Made by a program: the position numbers and the translations under genes. From NCBI GenBank assembly GCA_002333145.1, contig DDBN01000104.1, positions 12,781 to 17,991 of the forward strand: DNA of 5,211 nt. Direction: 5' to 3'. The stretch is from Moraxellaceae bacterium UBA2031. GTDB taxonomy: Bacteria; Pseudomonadota; Gammaproteobacteria; Pseudomonadales; Moraxellaceae. The notes beneath the pieces are model-generated. The model had not been told where the DNA came from, searched no databases, and saw only the letters and a program-made list of their open reading frames with translations. Within the stretch, counting starts at the first letter, position 1. Every line of letters starts with the position of its first letter. Of this stretch, positions 1-5,211 are shown in pieces.

Positions 1-1112
1 CCACCTTGATTAGCACTTGGCGCCGTTGGTACCGGGCGGAATGCGAGCATACGCAGCAGCGTCATTTCAAAGCCGGAGCGCGGGTCGGCCGCCCAAGGCA
101 TATCGCGGCGACCATGAAGCGCAATCTGGTAATACAACTGCGTATCTTCAGCCGTCATTGCCTGAGCCAGTGTCAATACACGTTCGGCGTCGCCCAATGC
201 ATTATCAACAGCGCCGGGTAACATCTGCCCAAGTGCCACGCGGTGCAAAGTGGACACAATTTCGGCCAAGGCACCGGCAAAATCCACACTCTGCTCTGCC
301 AACTGCGCACACACATCCAAAACGATGGCGGCATCGCCAGAATTGACCGCATCCATGACACGGAAGACGAGATCACGGTCAATCGAGCCCAACATACTGC
401 GAACATCGACCGTACTCAGCCTGCCGTTGCCAAAGGCAACTGCCTGATCCGTCAGCGACAGTGCATCGCGCATGGAACCATTGGCAGCACGCCCCAGCTC
501 CCACAACGCACCATCCTCAAACTCCACCATCTCTTTTTGCAGCACAACAGCAAGATGATCAACTACCCGCTCAGGCGACATGGCCTTGAGAGAAAACTGC
601 AGGCAGCGCGACAGGATGGTGGCAGGCAGCTTCTGCGGATCGGTCGTGGCAAGCAGGAACTTTACATGCGGAGGCGGCTCTTCCAGCGTCTTCAGCAAGG
701 CATTGAACGAGTGCCCGGACAGCATGTGCACTTCGTCAATGAGGTAGACCTTGTAGCGGCCTCGTGTCGGGGCATACTGCACATTATCGAGCAGCTCGCG
801 GGTGTCTTCGACTTTAGTGCGAGAGGCAGCGTCAACCTCAATCAGGTCAATAAAGCGGCCTTCATCAATCTCGCGACAGGTCGGACAAACACCACAAGGC
901 TCGGAGCTAATGCCCGTCTCGCAGTTCAGGCACTTGGCCAGAATACGAGCAATGGTGGTCTTGCCGACACCACGGGTACCAGTAAACAGATAAGCATGGT
1001 GCAGGCGATCCTGATCCAGCGCATTAATGAGCGCGCGCGCCACATGCTCTTGGCCGACCAGCTCGCGGAAGCTTCTGGGGCGGTACTTGCGCGCCAGCAC
1101 TTGATAACTCAT
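1..1112 (-). CDS. dnaX: DNA polymerase III subunit gamma/tau, N-terminal part (3' end beyond window)
   Basis: This gene encodes the clamp-loader ATPase of the replicative DNA polymerase III holoenzyme; with delta and delta' it loads the beta sliding clamp onto primed DNA. The minus strand reads without interruption from ATG at 1112 to the window edge, giving 370 full codons. Visible motifs are Walker A GTRGVGKT (residues 45-52), the four zinc cysteines C64, C73, C76 and C79, Walker B with the catalytic pair in LIDEVHM (124-130), LLATTDPQK (153-161), the SRC arginine motif (168-170) and the sensor-2-like GSMRDALSLTDQA (212-224). Residues 350-360 (MTLLRMLAFRP) match the usual end of domain III. 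The tau-specific C-terminal domains and any programmed frameshift site for gamma lie off the left edge. An in-frame ATG at 1130 exists, but the 1112 start fits the family N-terminus (MSYQVLARK) and has AAGGA seven bases upstream. Identification is very secure. Confidence 0.97.
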   Translation of the reverse strand, partial: MSYQVLARKYRPRSFRELVGQEHVARALINALDQDRLHHAYLFTGTRGVGKTTIARILAKCLNCETGISSEPCGVCPTCREIDEGRFIDLIEVDAASRTKVEDTRELLDNVQYAPTRGRYKVYLIDEVHMLSGHSFNALLKTLEEPPPHVKFLLATTDPQKLPATILSRCLQFSLKAMSPERVVDHLAVVLQKEMVEFEDGALWELGRAANGSMRDALSLTDQAVAFGNGRLSTVDVRSMLGSIDRDLVFRVMDAVNSGDAAIVLDVCAQLAEQSVDFAGALAEIVSTLHRVALGQMLPGAVDNALGDAERVLTLAQAMTAEDTQLYYQIALHGRRDMPWAADPRSGFEMTLLRMLAFRPVPTAPSANQG

Positions 1113-1119
1113 GCCAAAG

Positions 1120-1124
1120 TCCTT
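1120..1124 (-). promoter_or_regulatory. Ribosome binding site of dnaX
   Basis: AAGGA on the minus strand lies seven bases upstream of the ATG at 1112. It favours this start over the in-frame ATG at 1130, which has only a C/A-rich stretch (CACCCCA) ahead of it and would add six residues not typical of DnaX. Confidence 0.7.
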
Positions 1125-1170
1125 GCCCATTGGGGTGTATGCATCTGAGCCCCCTAATCAAAGGAACAAA

Positions 1171-1199
1171 ATTCTAAAGGAGCCCTATGCTAGGGAACC
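1171..1199 (-). promoter_or_regulatory. Candidate dnaX promoter with palindrome in its spacer
   Basis: On the minus strand TAGAAT (1176-1171) matches five of six bases of the sigma-70 -10 consensus and lies about 60 bases upstream of the dnaX start. The -35 position near 1194-1199 is a poor match, so the promoter would be weak or activator-dependent. A perfect 5+3+5 inverted repeat, CCCTATGCTAGGG (1183-1195), falls inside the spacer, where a repressor or activator could bind. This is a visual consensus match only. Confidence 0.28.
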
Positions 1200-1219
1200 T
1201 GCTGGAAATTATCCATGCC

Positions 1220-1233
1220 GGAATCGTCATTCC
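1220..1233. repeat. Short inverted repeat in the divergent intergenic region
   Basis: GGAAT and ATTCC flank a four-base spacer (CGTC). It lies midway between dnaX and the alpha/beta hydrolase. No T-run follows on either strand, so it is not a terminator. It could be an operator half-site pair, but a 5-bp arm is short enough to arise by chance. Confidence 0.3.
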
Positions 1234-1279
1234 CTTTGGCGCACAACAACAAAAGACCTAAAGATGGCCTAAATTGCGC

Positions 1280-1309
1280 TTGCCTTGGTAGAGGGCTACT
1301 CCTTATCTT
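1280..1309 (+). promoter_or_regulatory. Candidate promoter of the alpha/beta hydrolase gene
   Basis: TTGCCT (1280-1285) and TATCTT (1304-1309) each match four of six consensus bases and are separated by 18 bp. Transcription would start around 1316, giving a leader of under 30 bases before the ATG at 1344. It is the best sigma-70-like pair I found upstream of this gene, but it is weak. Confidence 0.3.
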
Positions 1310-1343
1310 CACTCGACCAGACAGTCATTAGAATAGAAGTATT

Positions 1344-2570
1344 ATGGAAAAAATTGCCCAGTATGTCTCCCGCGTGGCCAACGAAACCTACGGGCATTCT
1401 CGCCGCCTAATGCCTGAGCAGCCTTGGTGGAACAATCTGGACCCTGCCTTTCACAAGTTTCCCGACGACTTCTATCTTGATCTTAAATCCCAGGCCATGG
1501 TGGGAGCCACCGCCGCTGTAGACCTAAGCATGCGCACCGCACTAGCCGCCTTTACACTGGGCTTGGCATTGCCCTCAACGCTCCGCCCAGGCCAAATCAA
1601 GCAGGACGCGGCACAGTTCAGCTTCTACAAAGACATGGCCGACACGCACGACAGTGCCCATGTCTTTCAACGCCCACAGCAGAAAGTGCAGGTTCGACAC
1701 CATCCGGCGGGTCGACTGTCTCACAAGCTTGATGATGGCCGGATAGAGGTGCTGTCGTTTGAAAGTAACTTCCGGGCCGTCAATCCGGCGATGCGTGAAA
1801 AATACGCCAAACATCGCCGTAACCGCCTCGCGTGGGCCGAGCACTGGCGCCATGACGGCCCTGCCCGCCCAACTATCTGCATGATTCACGGCTTTGTTGC
1901 CGACCCTTACTGGATCAATAGCCGCTGGCTCGCCATGCCCTGGTTTTATAAGCAGGGTTATGACGTTCTGATGTATACCCTGCCCTTCCATGGCCGCCGC
2001 CAAGAGGCAATGTCTCCCTTCTCCGGACACGGCTACTTTTCGCACGGTTTCTCGCATATCAACGAAACGATTGCGCACTCTATCCATGATTTCCGGCTAT
2101 ACATGGATTATTTGGAGGGTCTTGGCGCACCGGGAATCGGTGTCACTGGCATCTCGCTTGGCGGCTTCACTACGTCGTTATTGGCCGCAGTAGAAGACCG
2201 ATTGGCCTTCGCCATTCCGAATGTGCCACTCGCCAGCATTGTTGATCTGGTGCTGGAGTGGAGTCCTATTAGCGAGGTCGTAAAAACAGGCCTACGCCTA
2301 GCCGGCATGGATATCCGGGAGGCCCGCCATATCATGGCGGCAACTAACCCCCTAACTTATGCGCCGAAAATTCCCAAAGAACGACTGATGATTATCGCCG
2401 GTGCCGGCGATCGTTTTGCCCCGCCAAAGCACTCACGCCTGCTCTGGGATCATTGGGACCGCCCTGCCCTGCACTGGTTCCCCGGCAACCATCTTATTCA
2501 TCTGGATCAGGGCAAGTATCTCAAGGAAATGGCTTCATTTATGCGCCATATTGGCTTTGATCGAAGCTAA
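1344..2570 (+). CDS. Alpha/beta hydrolase with long N-terminal extension
   Basis: This 408-aa protein is predicted to be a serine hydrolase of the alpha/beta-hydrolase fold, probably an esterase or lipase-like enzyme; the substrate is not readable. The oxyanion region is MIHGF (residues 180-184). The nucleophile elbow is GISLGG (269-274) with Ser271. The acid is Asp356 in GAGDRFAPP, and the base is His383 in GNHLIH (His386 is a less likely alternative). The catalytic core therefore starts near residue 175. It is preceded by about 170 residues including a hydrophobic stretch around 52-78 (AMVGATAAVD to LGLALPSTL), which could be a membrane-associated helix or part of a lid. No cleavable signal peptide is evident. 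The ribosome binding site is weak (AGAAG four to five bases before the ATG), so a later start such as Met23 cannot be excluded. It is divergent from dnaX and 101 bp upstream of the aminotransferase gene. Fold and triad are secure; biological role unknown. Confidence 0.9.
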   Translation: MEKIAQYVSRVANETYGHSRRLMPEQPWWNNLDPAFHKFPDDFYLDLKSQAMVGATAAVDLSMRTALAAFTLGLALPSTLRPGQIKQDAAQFSFYKDMADTHDSAHVFQRPQQKVQVRHHPAGRLSHKLDDGRIEVLSFESNFRAVNPAMREKYAKHRRNRLAWAEHWRHDGPARPTICMIHGFVADPYWINSRWLAMPWFYKQGYDVLMYTLPFHGRRQEAMSPFSGHGYFSHGFSHINETIAHSIHDFRLYMDYLEGLGAPGIGVTGISLGGFTTSLLAAVEDRLAFAIPNVPLASIVDLVLEWSPISEVVKTGLRLAGMDIREARHIMAATNPLTYAPKIPKERLMIIAGAGDRFAPPKHSRLLWDHWDRPALHWFPGNHLIHLDQGKYLKEMASFMRHIGFDRS

Positions 2571-2577
2571 CACAGCC

Positions 2578-2606
2578 TTGCGATTTAACCTCTCTCATCG
2601 CATGAT
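2578..2606 (+). promoter_or_regulatory. Candidate promoter of the aminotransferase gene
   Basis: TTGCGA (2578-2583) and CATGAT (2601-2606) are each four-of-six consensus matches with a 17-bp spacer, inside the 101-bp gap after the hydrolase. A small inverted repeat, TCATC-GCAT-GATGA (2595-2608), overlaps the -10. No terminator separates the two genes, so read-through from the hydrolase is also possible. Confidence 0.27.
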
Positions 2607-2658
2607 GACAGGAAATAAACACGGCAGTTTATCGCCGCACCTGCATTATGCCGTTTGC

Positions 2659-2664
2659 GAGGAA
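2659..2664 (+). promoter_or_regulatory. Ribosome binding site of the aminotransferase
   Basis: GAGGAA, a good Shine-Dalgarno match, lies seven bases before the ATG at 2672 and supports that start. Confidence 0.7.
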
Positions 2665-2671
2665 GCTCTGA

Positions 2672-3820
2672 ATGTCCGTCCAGTATCCTGCAGTAGACCC
2701 CGAAGGCCTGCTGGAGTACTCGGTCGTTTTTACCGACCGTGCACTCAACCACATGTCCACCGTATTCCAGCAAGTAATGCGCGACATTTCTTCCACGCTA
2801 AAGCAGGTTTATAACGCCGATGCCGTAGCACTAATACCTGGCGGTGGTAGCTTTGGCATGGAAGCCGTCGCACGCCAACTGGCCACCGACCAAAAGTGTC
2901 TTGTGTTGCGTAACGGCTGGTTTAGTTACCGTTGGACGCAAATTTTTGACACTGGCCGCATTCCTTCCGCCAGTATCGTTCTGAAAGCACGTCAGATAAG
3001 CACTGGCAAACATGCCGCTTTTGCACCCGCTCCCATTGATGAAGTGGTTAAGACCATTCACGCAGAAAAGCCCACCATTGTGTTTGCTGCGCATGTTGAA
3101 ACCGCTTCTGGCATCATTCTACCCGATGACTATCTGCGCGCCGTCGCTGAGGCTGTTCACGCTGTTGGTGGCTTGTTCGTGCTTGATTGCGTGGCTTCCG
3201 GAACAATCTGGGTAGACATGAAAGCTTGTGGCATTGATGTGCTGATCAGCGCACCGCAAAAAGGCTGGAGTGCCTCTCCTTCCTGCGCCCTCATCATGAT
3301 GAGCACCGCCGCGCGTGAACGCGTTGAAGCCTCCACCAGCACAAGCTTTGCAGTCGATCTGAAGAAATGGCTGCAAATCATGCTTGCCTATGAAAACGGC
3401 GGGCATATGTATCATGCCACTCTGCCTACCGACGCCCTCGCCGCATTCCGTGATGCCATGCAAGAAACCGTCAACACCGGACTGACGCTCGTTAAAAGCC
3501 AGCAATGGGAACTGGGACGCCGGGTACGCGCCGTGCTAGCTCAAAAAGGCTTTCCCAGTGTTGCCGCCCCAGGTTTCGAAGCACCAGGCGTGGTCGTGAG
3601 CTACACGGATGACGACCAAATTCACAACGGTCGCAAGTTCATTGAACAAGGCATGCAAACGGCCGCGGGCGTACCATTAATGTGCGATGAGCCAGCAGAC
3701 TACAAAACGTTTCGTCTTGGCCTTTTCGGGCTCGACAAACTGCAAAATATCGAACAAACAGTCAGTGACCTGGACAAGGCACTTACCGCCATCCAGTCTA
3801 TTGCCAAAACAACGGCCTAA
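2672..3820 (+). CDS. Class V PLP-dependent aminotransferase (alanine/serine-glyoxylate aminotransferase-like)
   Basis: This 382-aa protein belongs to fold-type I, class V aminotransferases, the group holding alanine-glyoxylate, serine-glyoxylate and serine-pyruvate transaminases. It should act in the cytoplasm, moving an amino group between a small amino acid and a 2-oxo acid. Visible landmarks are the cofactor phosphate loop PGGGS (56-60), HVETASG (141-147), the cofactor-ring aspartate Asp172 in VLDCVASG, the likely Schiff-base lysine Lys197 in SAPQKGWSASP, HATLPT (248-253) and the substrate-carboxylate arginine region FRLGLFG (347-353, Arg348). Length is normal for the family and the frame is intact. 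The N-terminus (LEYSVVFTDRALNHMS) replaces the PGPTNVP-type opening of classical members, so it belongs to a distinct subgroup whose substrate I cannot assign. A strong ribosome binding site fixes the start. The next gene begins 17 bases after the stop. Confidence 0.92.
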   Translation: MSVQYPAVDPEGLLEYSVVFTDRALNHMSTVFQQVMRDISSTLKQVYNADAVALIPGGGSFGMEAVARQLATDQKCLVLRNGWFSYRWTQIFDTGRIPSASIVLKARQISTGKHAAFAPAPIDEVVKTIHAEKPTIVFAAHVETASGIILPDDYLRAVAEAVHAVGGLFVLDCVASGTIWVDMKACGIDVLISAPQKGWSASPSCALIMMSTAARERVEASTSTSFAVDLKKWLQIMLAYENGGHMYHATLPTDALAAFRDAMQETVNTGLTLVKSQQWELGRRVRAVLAQKGFPSVAAPGFEAPGVVVSYTDDDQIHNGRKFIEQGMQTAAGVPLMCDEPADYKTFRLGLFGLDKLQNIEQTVSDLDKALTAIQSIAKTTA

Positions 3821-3837
3821 TGGCATGAGCTCGTATC

Positions 3838-4011
3838 ATGGGTGATGTTGTTCCATTCAAAAAGCCGGCTGCCAAACCGAAAGGGTTGTGCCAGCACGGC
3901 TTTCATCAATGGAAAATCTGGCAGGATAAACAGTTTGATGTGCAGCAGGGCAAGTTGGTGACGGTGTACCGCTGCTCACGCTGCGGCGAGCAAAAAGTAA
4001 AGGCACTCTAA
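3838..4011 (+). CDS. Small conserved-looking protein with Cys/His zinc-ribbon-like pattern
   Basis: ATG at 3838 opens a 57-aa frame ending in TAA at 4009-4011. The N-terminus is basic and proline-rich (MGDVVPFKKPAAKPK). It is followed by a CxH-type site, C18-Q-H20 with H23 close by (LCQHGFHQW), then FDVQQGKLVTVYRC and a C46-x2-C49 pair (RCSRCGE), ending in a basic tail KVKAL. The spacing suggests one bound zinc, as in small zinc ribbons. I recall similar short hypothetical proteins in Pseudomonas and relatives with the same FDV-QGKLVTVYRC-xxCG wording, but no known function. The Shine-Dalgarno is weak (GAG eight bases upstream). Only 17 bases separate it from the aminotransferase stop, so co-transcription or translational coupling is likely. 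The opposite-strand frame across this region lacks any recognisable motif. I am confident it is a gene and uncertain about its role. Confidence 0.78.
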   Translation: MGDVVPFKKPAAKPKGLCQHGFHQWKIWQDKQFDVQQGKLVTVYRCSRCGEQKVKAL

Positions 4012-4132
4012 CTCCATGCCTTATTGTACAAGGGCTCAGAGGCAGTACTTTCTTTTTGCATAGCGGCCAAACATTCATATCTACTGCAAAAATTAAAAAA
4101 ACAGGGTTATGCTTGGCTTTTTATAGCACTCT

Positions 4133-4180
4133 TTGACTGAGCCCCTGACCGACTATCTGAACGACCATCTGACTGAGTAG
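4133..4180 (+). repeat. Four degenerate 12-bp tandem repeats in the leader of the DUF2505 gene
   Basis: Four adjacent 12-base units are TTGACTGAGCCC (4133-4144), CTGACCGACTAT (4145-4156), CTGAACGACCAT (4157-4168) and CTGACTGAGTAG (4169-4180). All share the pattern YTGAnnGAnnnn, and the octamer TGACTGAG occurs in the first and last units. The array ends seven bases before the ATG at 4188. Read in frame, the units encode LTEP-LTDY-LNDH-LTE and then TAG, so a 15-codon leader peptide starting at TTG 4133 is conceivable, although no Shine-Dalgarno precedes it. The array may instead be a protein-binding site or simple slippage. Confidence 0.7.
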
Positions 4181-4187
4181 ATACCGC

Positions 4188-4694
4188 ATGAAGATAACTC
4201 TCCAGCAAGACTACCCCGCCAGCATAAAAACCCTCTGGCAAGTATTCGGTGATACTGAATACCCTCAAAAGAAGTATCAGGCATTAGGCATCACCGCCTA
4301 CGAAGTCCATCAGTTCGATGTATCTGACAATCAGATAGACCTCGACATGACGCGAACGCTCAGCCTCCCTCCAGATCGAATCCCTACCATCGTGCAAAAA
4401 TTCCTACACCCAGAACAGGATCTTCGTTATGTATCAAGTTGGCGAATGATCTCTCCAGAATCCGCCACATTTGATTTGAAAGTCATTCCACACGGCCTTC
4501 CTGTCAACATAGTCGCCACTGGCAGCCTTGCCCAGCAGAACGATCAATTCTCTACCATGACACTAACATTCGACATCACCGCGAATGTCCCATTATTGAG
4601 GGGGAAAATCGAAAGCATGATTGCGCAACAATTGGAAAAATCTTATCAATCAGATCATGCCTTTACCCTAAAATACCTCGCTGAAAATACCTAA
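4188..4694 (+). CDS. DUF2505-like protein (SRPBCC / START-like fold)
   Basis: This 168-aa protein resembles the DUF2505 family, part of the SRPBCC (Bet v1/START-like) superfamily of small helix-grip proteins with a cavity for hydrophobic ligands. Supporting features are the opening MKITLQQDYPASIKTLWQVFGDTEY (beta strand then helix), a run of alternating strands from about residue 35 to 130 (including YVSSWRMISPESATFDLKVIP and GSLAQQNDQFSTMTLTFDI), and a long amphipathic C-terminal helix (about 134-166) beginning VPLLRGKIESMIAQQLEKS. Length is typical. There is no signal peptide, so it is probably cytoplasmic. No member function is established; lipid or hydrophobic-ligand binding is an inference from the fold. 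The Shine-Dalgarno is poor: GAG in the last 12-bp repeat, ten bases upstream. It is separated from the upstream genes by 176 bp and converges on the monooxygenase gene across a terminator. Confidence 0.82.
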   Translation: MKITLQQDYPASIKTLWQVFGDTEYPQKKYQALGITAYEVHQFDVSDNQIDLDMTRTLSLPPDRIPTIVQKFLHPEQDLRYVSSWRMISPESATFDLKVIPHGLPVNIVATGSLAQQNDQFSTMTLTFDITANVPLLRGKIESMIAQQLEKSYQSDHAFTLKYLAENT

Positions 4695-4724
4695 TCTGCC
4701 ACTCCCGCGATAAAAAATTTAATA

Positions 4725-4765
4725 AATAAAAAAGGGTACGGAATTCGCACCCTTTCTTATTTCAT
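4725..4765. terminator. Bidirectional intrinsic terminator between convergent genes
   Basis: AAAGGGT (4731-4737) pairs with ACCCTTT (4749-4755). Inside the loop a further CG/CG pair can form around GAATT. On the plus strand the stem is followed by CTTATTT, ending the DUF2505 transcript 37 bases after its stop. On the minus strand the stem leads into TTTTTTATTTATT, a better U-tract, ending the monooxygenase transcript. The position between two facing stop codons (4694 and 4783) fits a shared terminator. Confidence 0.82.
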
Positions 4766-4782
4766 TGAAAATCCAGATCAGA

Positions 4783-5211
4783 TCAGGCGGTTGCTGCCGC
4801 CTTTTTCTTCTTATCCAGAAGTGGTGGCTTGGCATAGCCAAAGTCATAATCAGACTCTTTTACTTTTCGGGTTTCCAGCCAGAATTTCCAAGTTGAAAAA
4901 GGCCACAGTGCAAAATTTCCACCTTCTGCACTCTGATACCAACTCGTGCATCCTGTCGTCCACACAGTGTTCTTGAAGCCTTCCTGCACCTTCACATTGA
5001 AGCGATCCTGAGCCTCTGGCTTTACATCAATGAAGTCTGCCCCATTTTCACTTAGTACCTTCAGACAGGACAGGATGTAATCAACTTGAGCTTCGATCAT
5101 AAAAATAATCGAGTTATGCCCCAGTCCTACGTTCGGCCCTACCAACTGATACATATTCGGGTAGCCTGTGGTTGTGGTACCCAGATAAGACTGGGCAATA
5201 TCTTTCCAGTC
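4783..5211 (-). CDS. Flavin-dependent monooxygenase (Baeyer-Villiger / FMO type), C-terminal part (5' end beyond window)
   Basis: The frame is open from the window edge (5211, codon-aligned) to TGA at 4785-4783, giving 142 residues; the Met at 5154 is internal, not the start. The sequence matches the C-terminus of class B FAD/NADPH monooxygenases: GYPNMYQLVGPNVGLGHNS (residues 16-34 of the fragment), SIIFMIEAQVDYI (34-46), then FNVKVQEGFKNTVW (71-84), GCTSWYQSAEGG (87-98) and LWPFSTWKFWLETRK (102-116). These enzymes use FAD, NADPH and oxygen to insert oxygen beside a ketone carbonyl or oxygenate a heteroatom. The Rossmann motifs and the fingerprint motif are upstream and not visible, so BVMO versus FMO cannot be settled. 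The protein ends in a lysine-rich tail, LLDKKKKAAATA, beyond the last conserved block. It is transcribed towards the DUF2505 gene and shares its terminator. Confidence 0.92.
   Translation of the reverse strand, partial: DWKDIAQSYLGTTTTGYPNMYQLVGPNVGLGHNSIIFMIEAQVDYILSCLKVLSENGADFIDVKPEAQDRFNVKVQEGFKNTVWTTGCTSWYQSAEGGNFALWPFSTWKFWLETRKVKESDYDFGYAKPPLLDKKKKAAATA

Noticed and set aside
243..1148. Plus-strand open frame of 301 codons
   Set aside because: It is antisense to dnaX, whose minus-strand frame is unbroken and carries all clamp-loader motifs. The plus-strand translation shows no recognisable domain.
1113..1343. Signal recognition particle RNA gene near dnaX
   Set aside because: In some bacteria this RNA gene neighbours dnaX, and a GGGGGCTC string on the minus strand resembles the 4.5S RNA 5' end. 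The conserved GGTCCGGAAGGAAGCAGCC-like domain is absent on both strands.
1575..2087. Minus-strand open frame of 170 codons
   Set aside because: It lies wholly inside the alpha/beta hydrolase gene, whose product has a full catalytic triad. The antisense product has no motif.
3119..3505. Minus-strand open frame of 128 codons
   Set aside because: It overlaps the core of the aminotransferase, including the PLP-lysine region, and has no family resemblance.
4021..4056. Terminator after the 57-aa gene (GTAC ... AGTACTTTCTTTTT)
   Set aside because: The only pairing arms are GTAC/GTAC, four bases around a 15-base loop, which is too weak for an intrinsic terminator despite the following T-run.
3857..4078. 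Minus-strand open frame of 73 codons
   Set aside because: It overlaps the 57-aa Cys/His gene in antisense. The plus-strand reading has ordered metal-ligand spacing; this one does not.
4133..4180. CRISPR or direct-repeat array
   Set aside because: The 12-bp units are contiguous with no spacers and are degenerate, so this is a simple tandem repeat.
4791..4976. Plus-strand open frame of 61 codons
   Set aside because: It is antisense to the conserved C-terminus of the flavin monooxygenase and shows no motif.

Overview
The window looks like chromosomal DNA from a gammaproteobacterium. The clearest marker is the N-terminal part of DnaX, read on the minus strand. It reads much like gammaproteobacterial DnaX (start MSYQVLARKYRPR, four-cysteine zinc module, end LLRMLAFRP). 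The KYRPR form and the general wording lean towards the Acinetobacter/Moraxellales side, but that is recall without a tree, so the placement is tentative. Base composition is moderate and fairly even. No transposase, integrase, tRNA, rRNA or CRISPR array was seen.

Layout, left to right. (1) dnaX runs leftward from 1112 and leaves the window at base 1, so only about 370 N-terminal residues are present. (2) A 231-bp divergent intergenic region (1113-1343) separates it from a rightward alpha/beta hydrolase of 408 aa (1344-2570) with an intact Ser-Asp-His triad. (3) After a 101-bp gap comes a rightward class V PLP-dependent aminotransferase of 382 aa (2672-3820). (4) Seventeen bases later is a 57-aa protein with a zinc-ribbon-like Cys/His pattern (3838-4011). 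(5) A 176-bp AT-rich leader holds four degenerate 12-bp tandem repeats, followed by a 168-aa DUF2505/SRPBCC-like protein (4188-4694). (6) A hairpin with T-runs on both strands lies between this gene and a convergent, truncated flavin-dependent monooxygenase (C-terminal 142 aa, 5211 to 4783 on the minus strand).

Functionally, dnaX is replication housekeeping. The hydrolase, the DUF2505 protein and the flavin monooxygenase (Baeyer-Villiger/FMO type) could all act on hydrophobic substrates. They are not one operon: the monooxygenase faces the others, and gaps separate the rest. A shared pathway is therefore a weak inference. The aminotransferase and the 57-aa protein are the only pair close enough to suggest co-transcription.

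I see no clear new multi-gene system. The items most worth a second look are the 12-bp repeat leader ahead of the DUF2505 gene and the 57-aa Cys/His protein.
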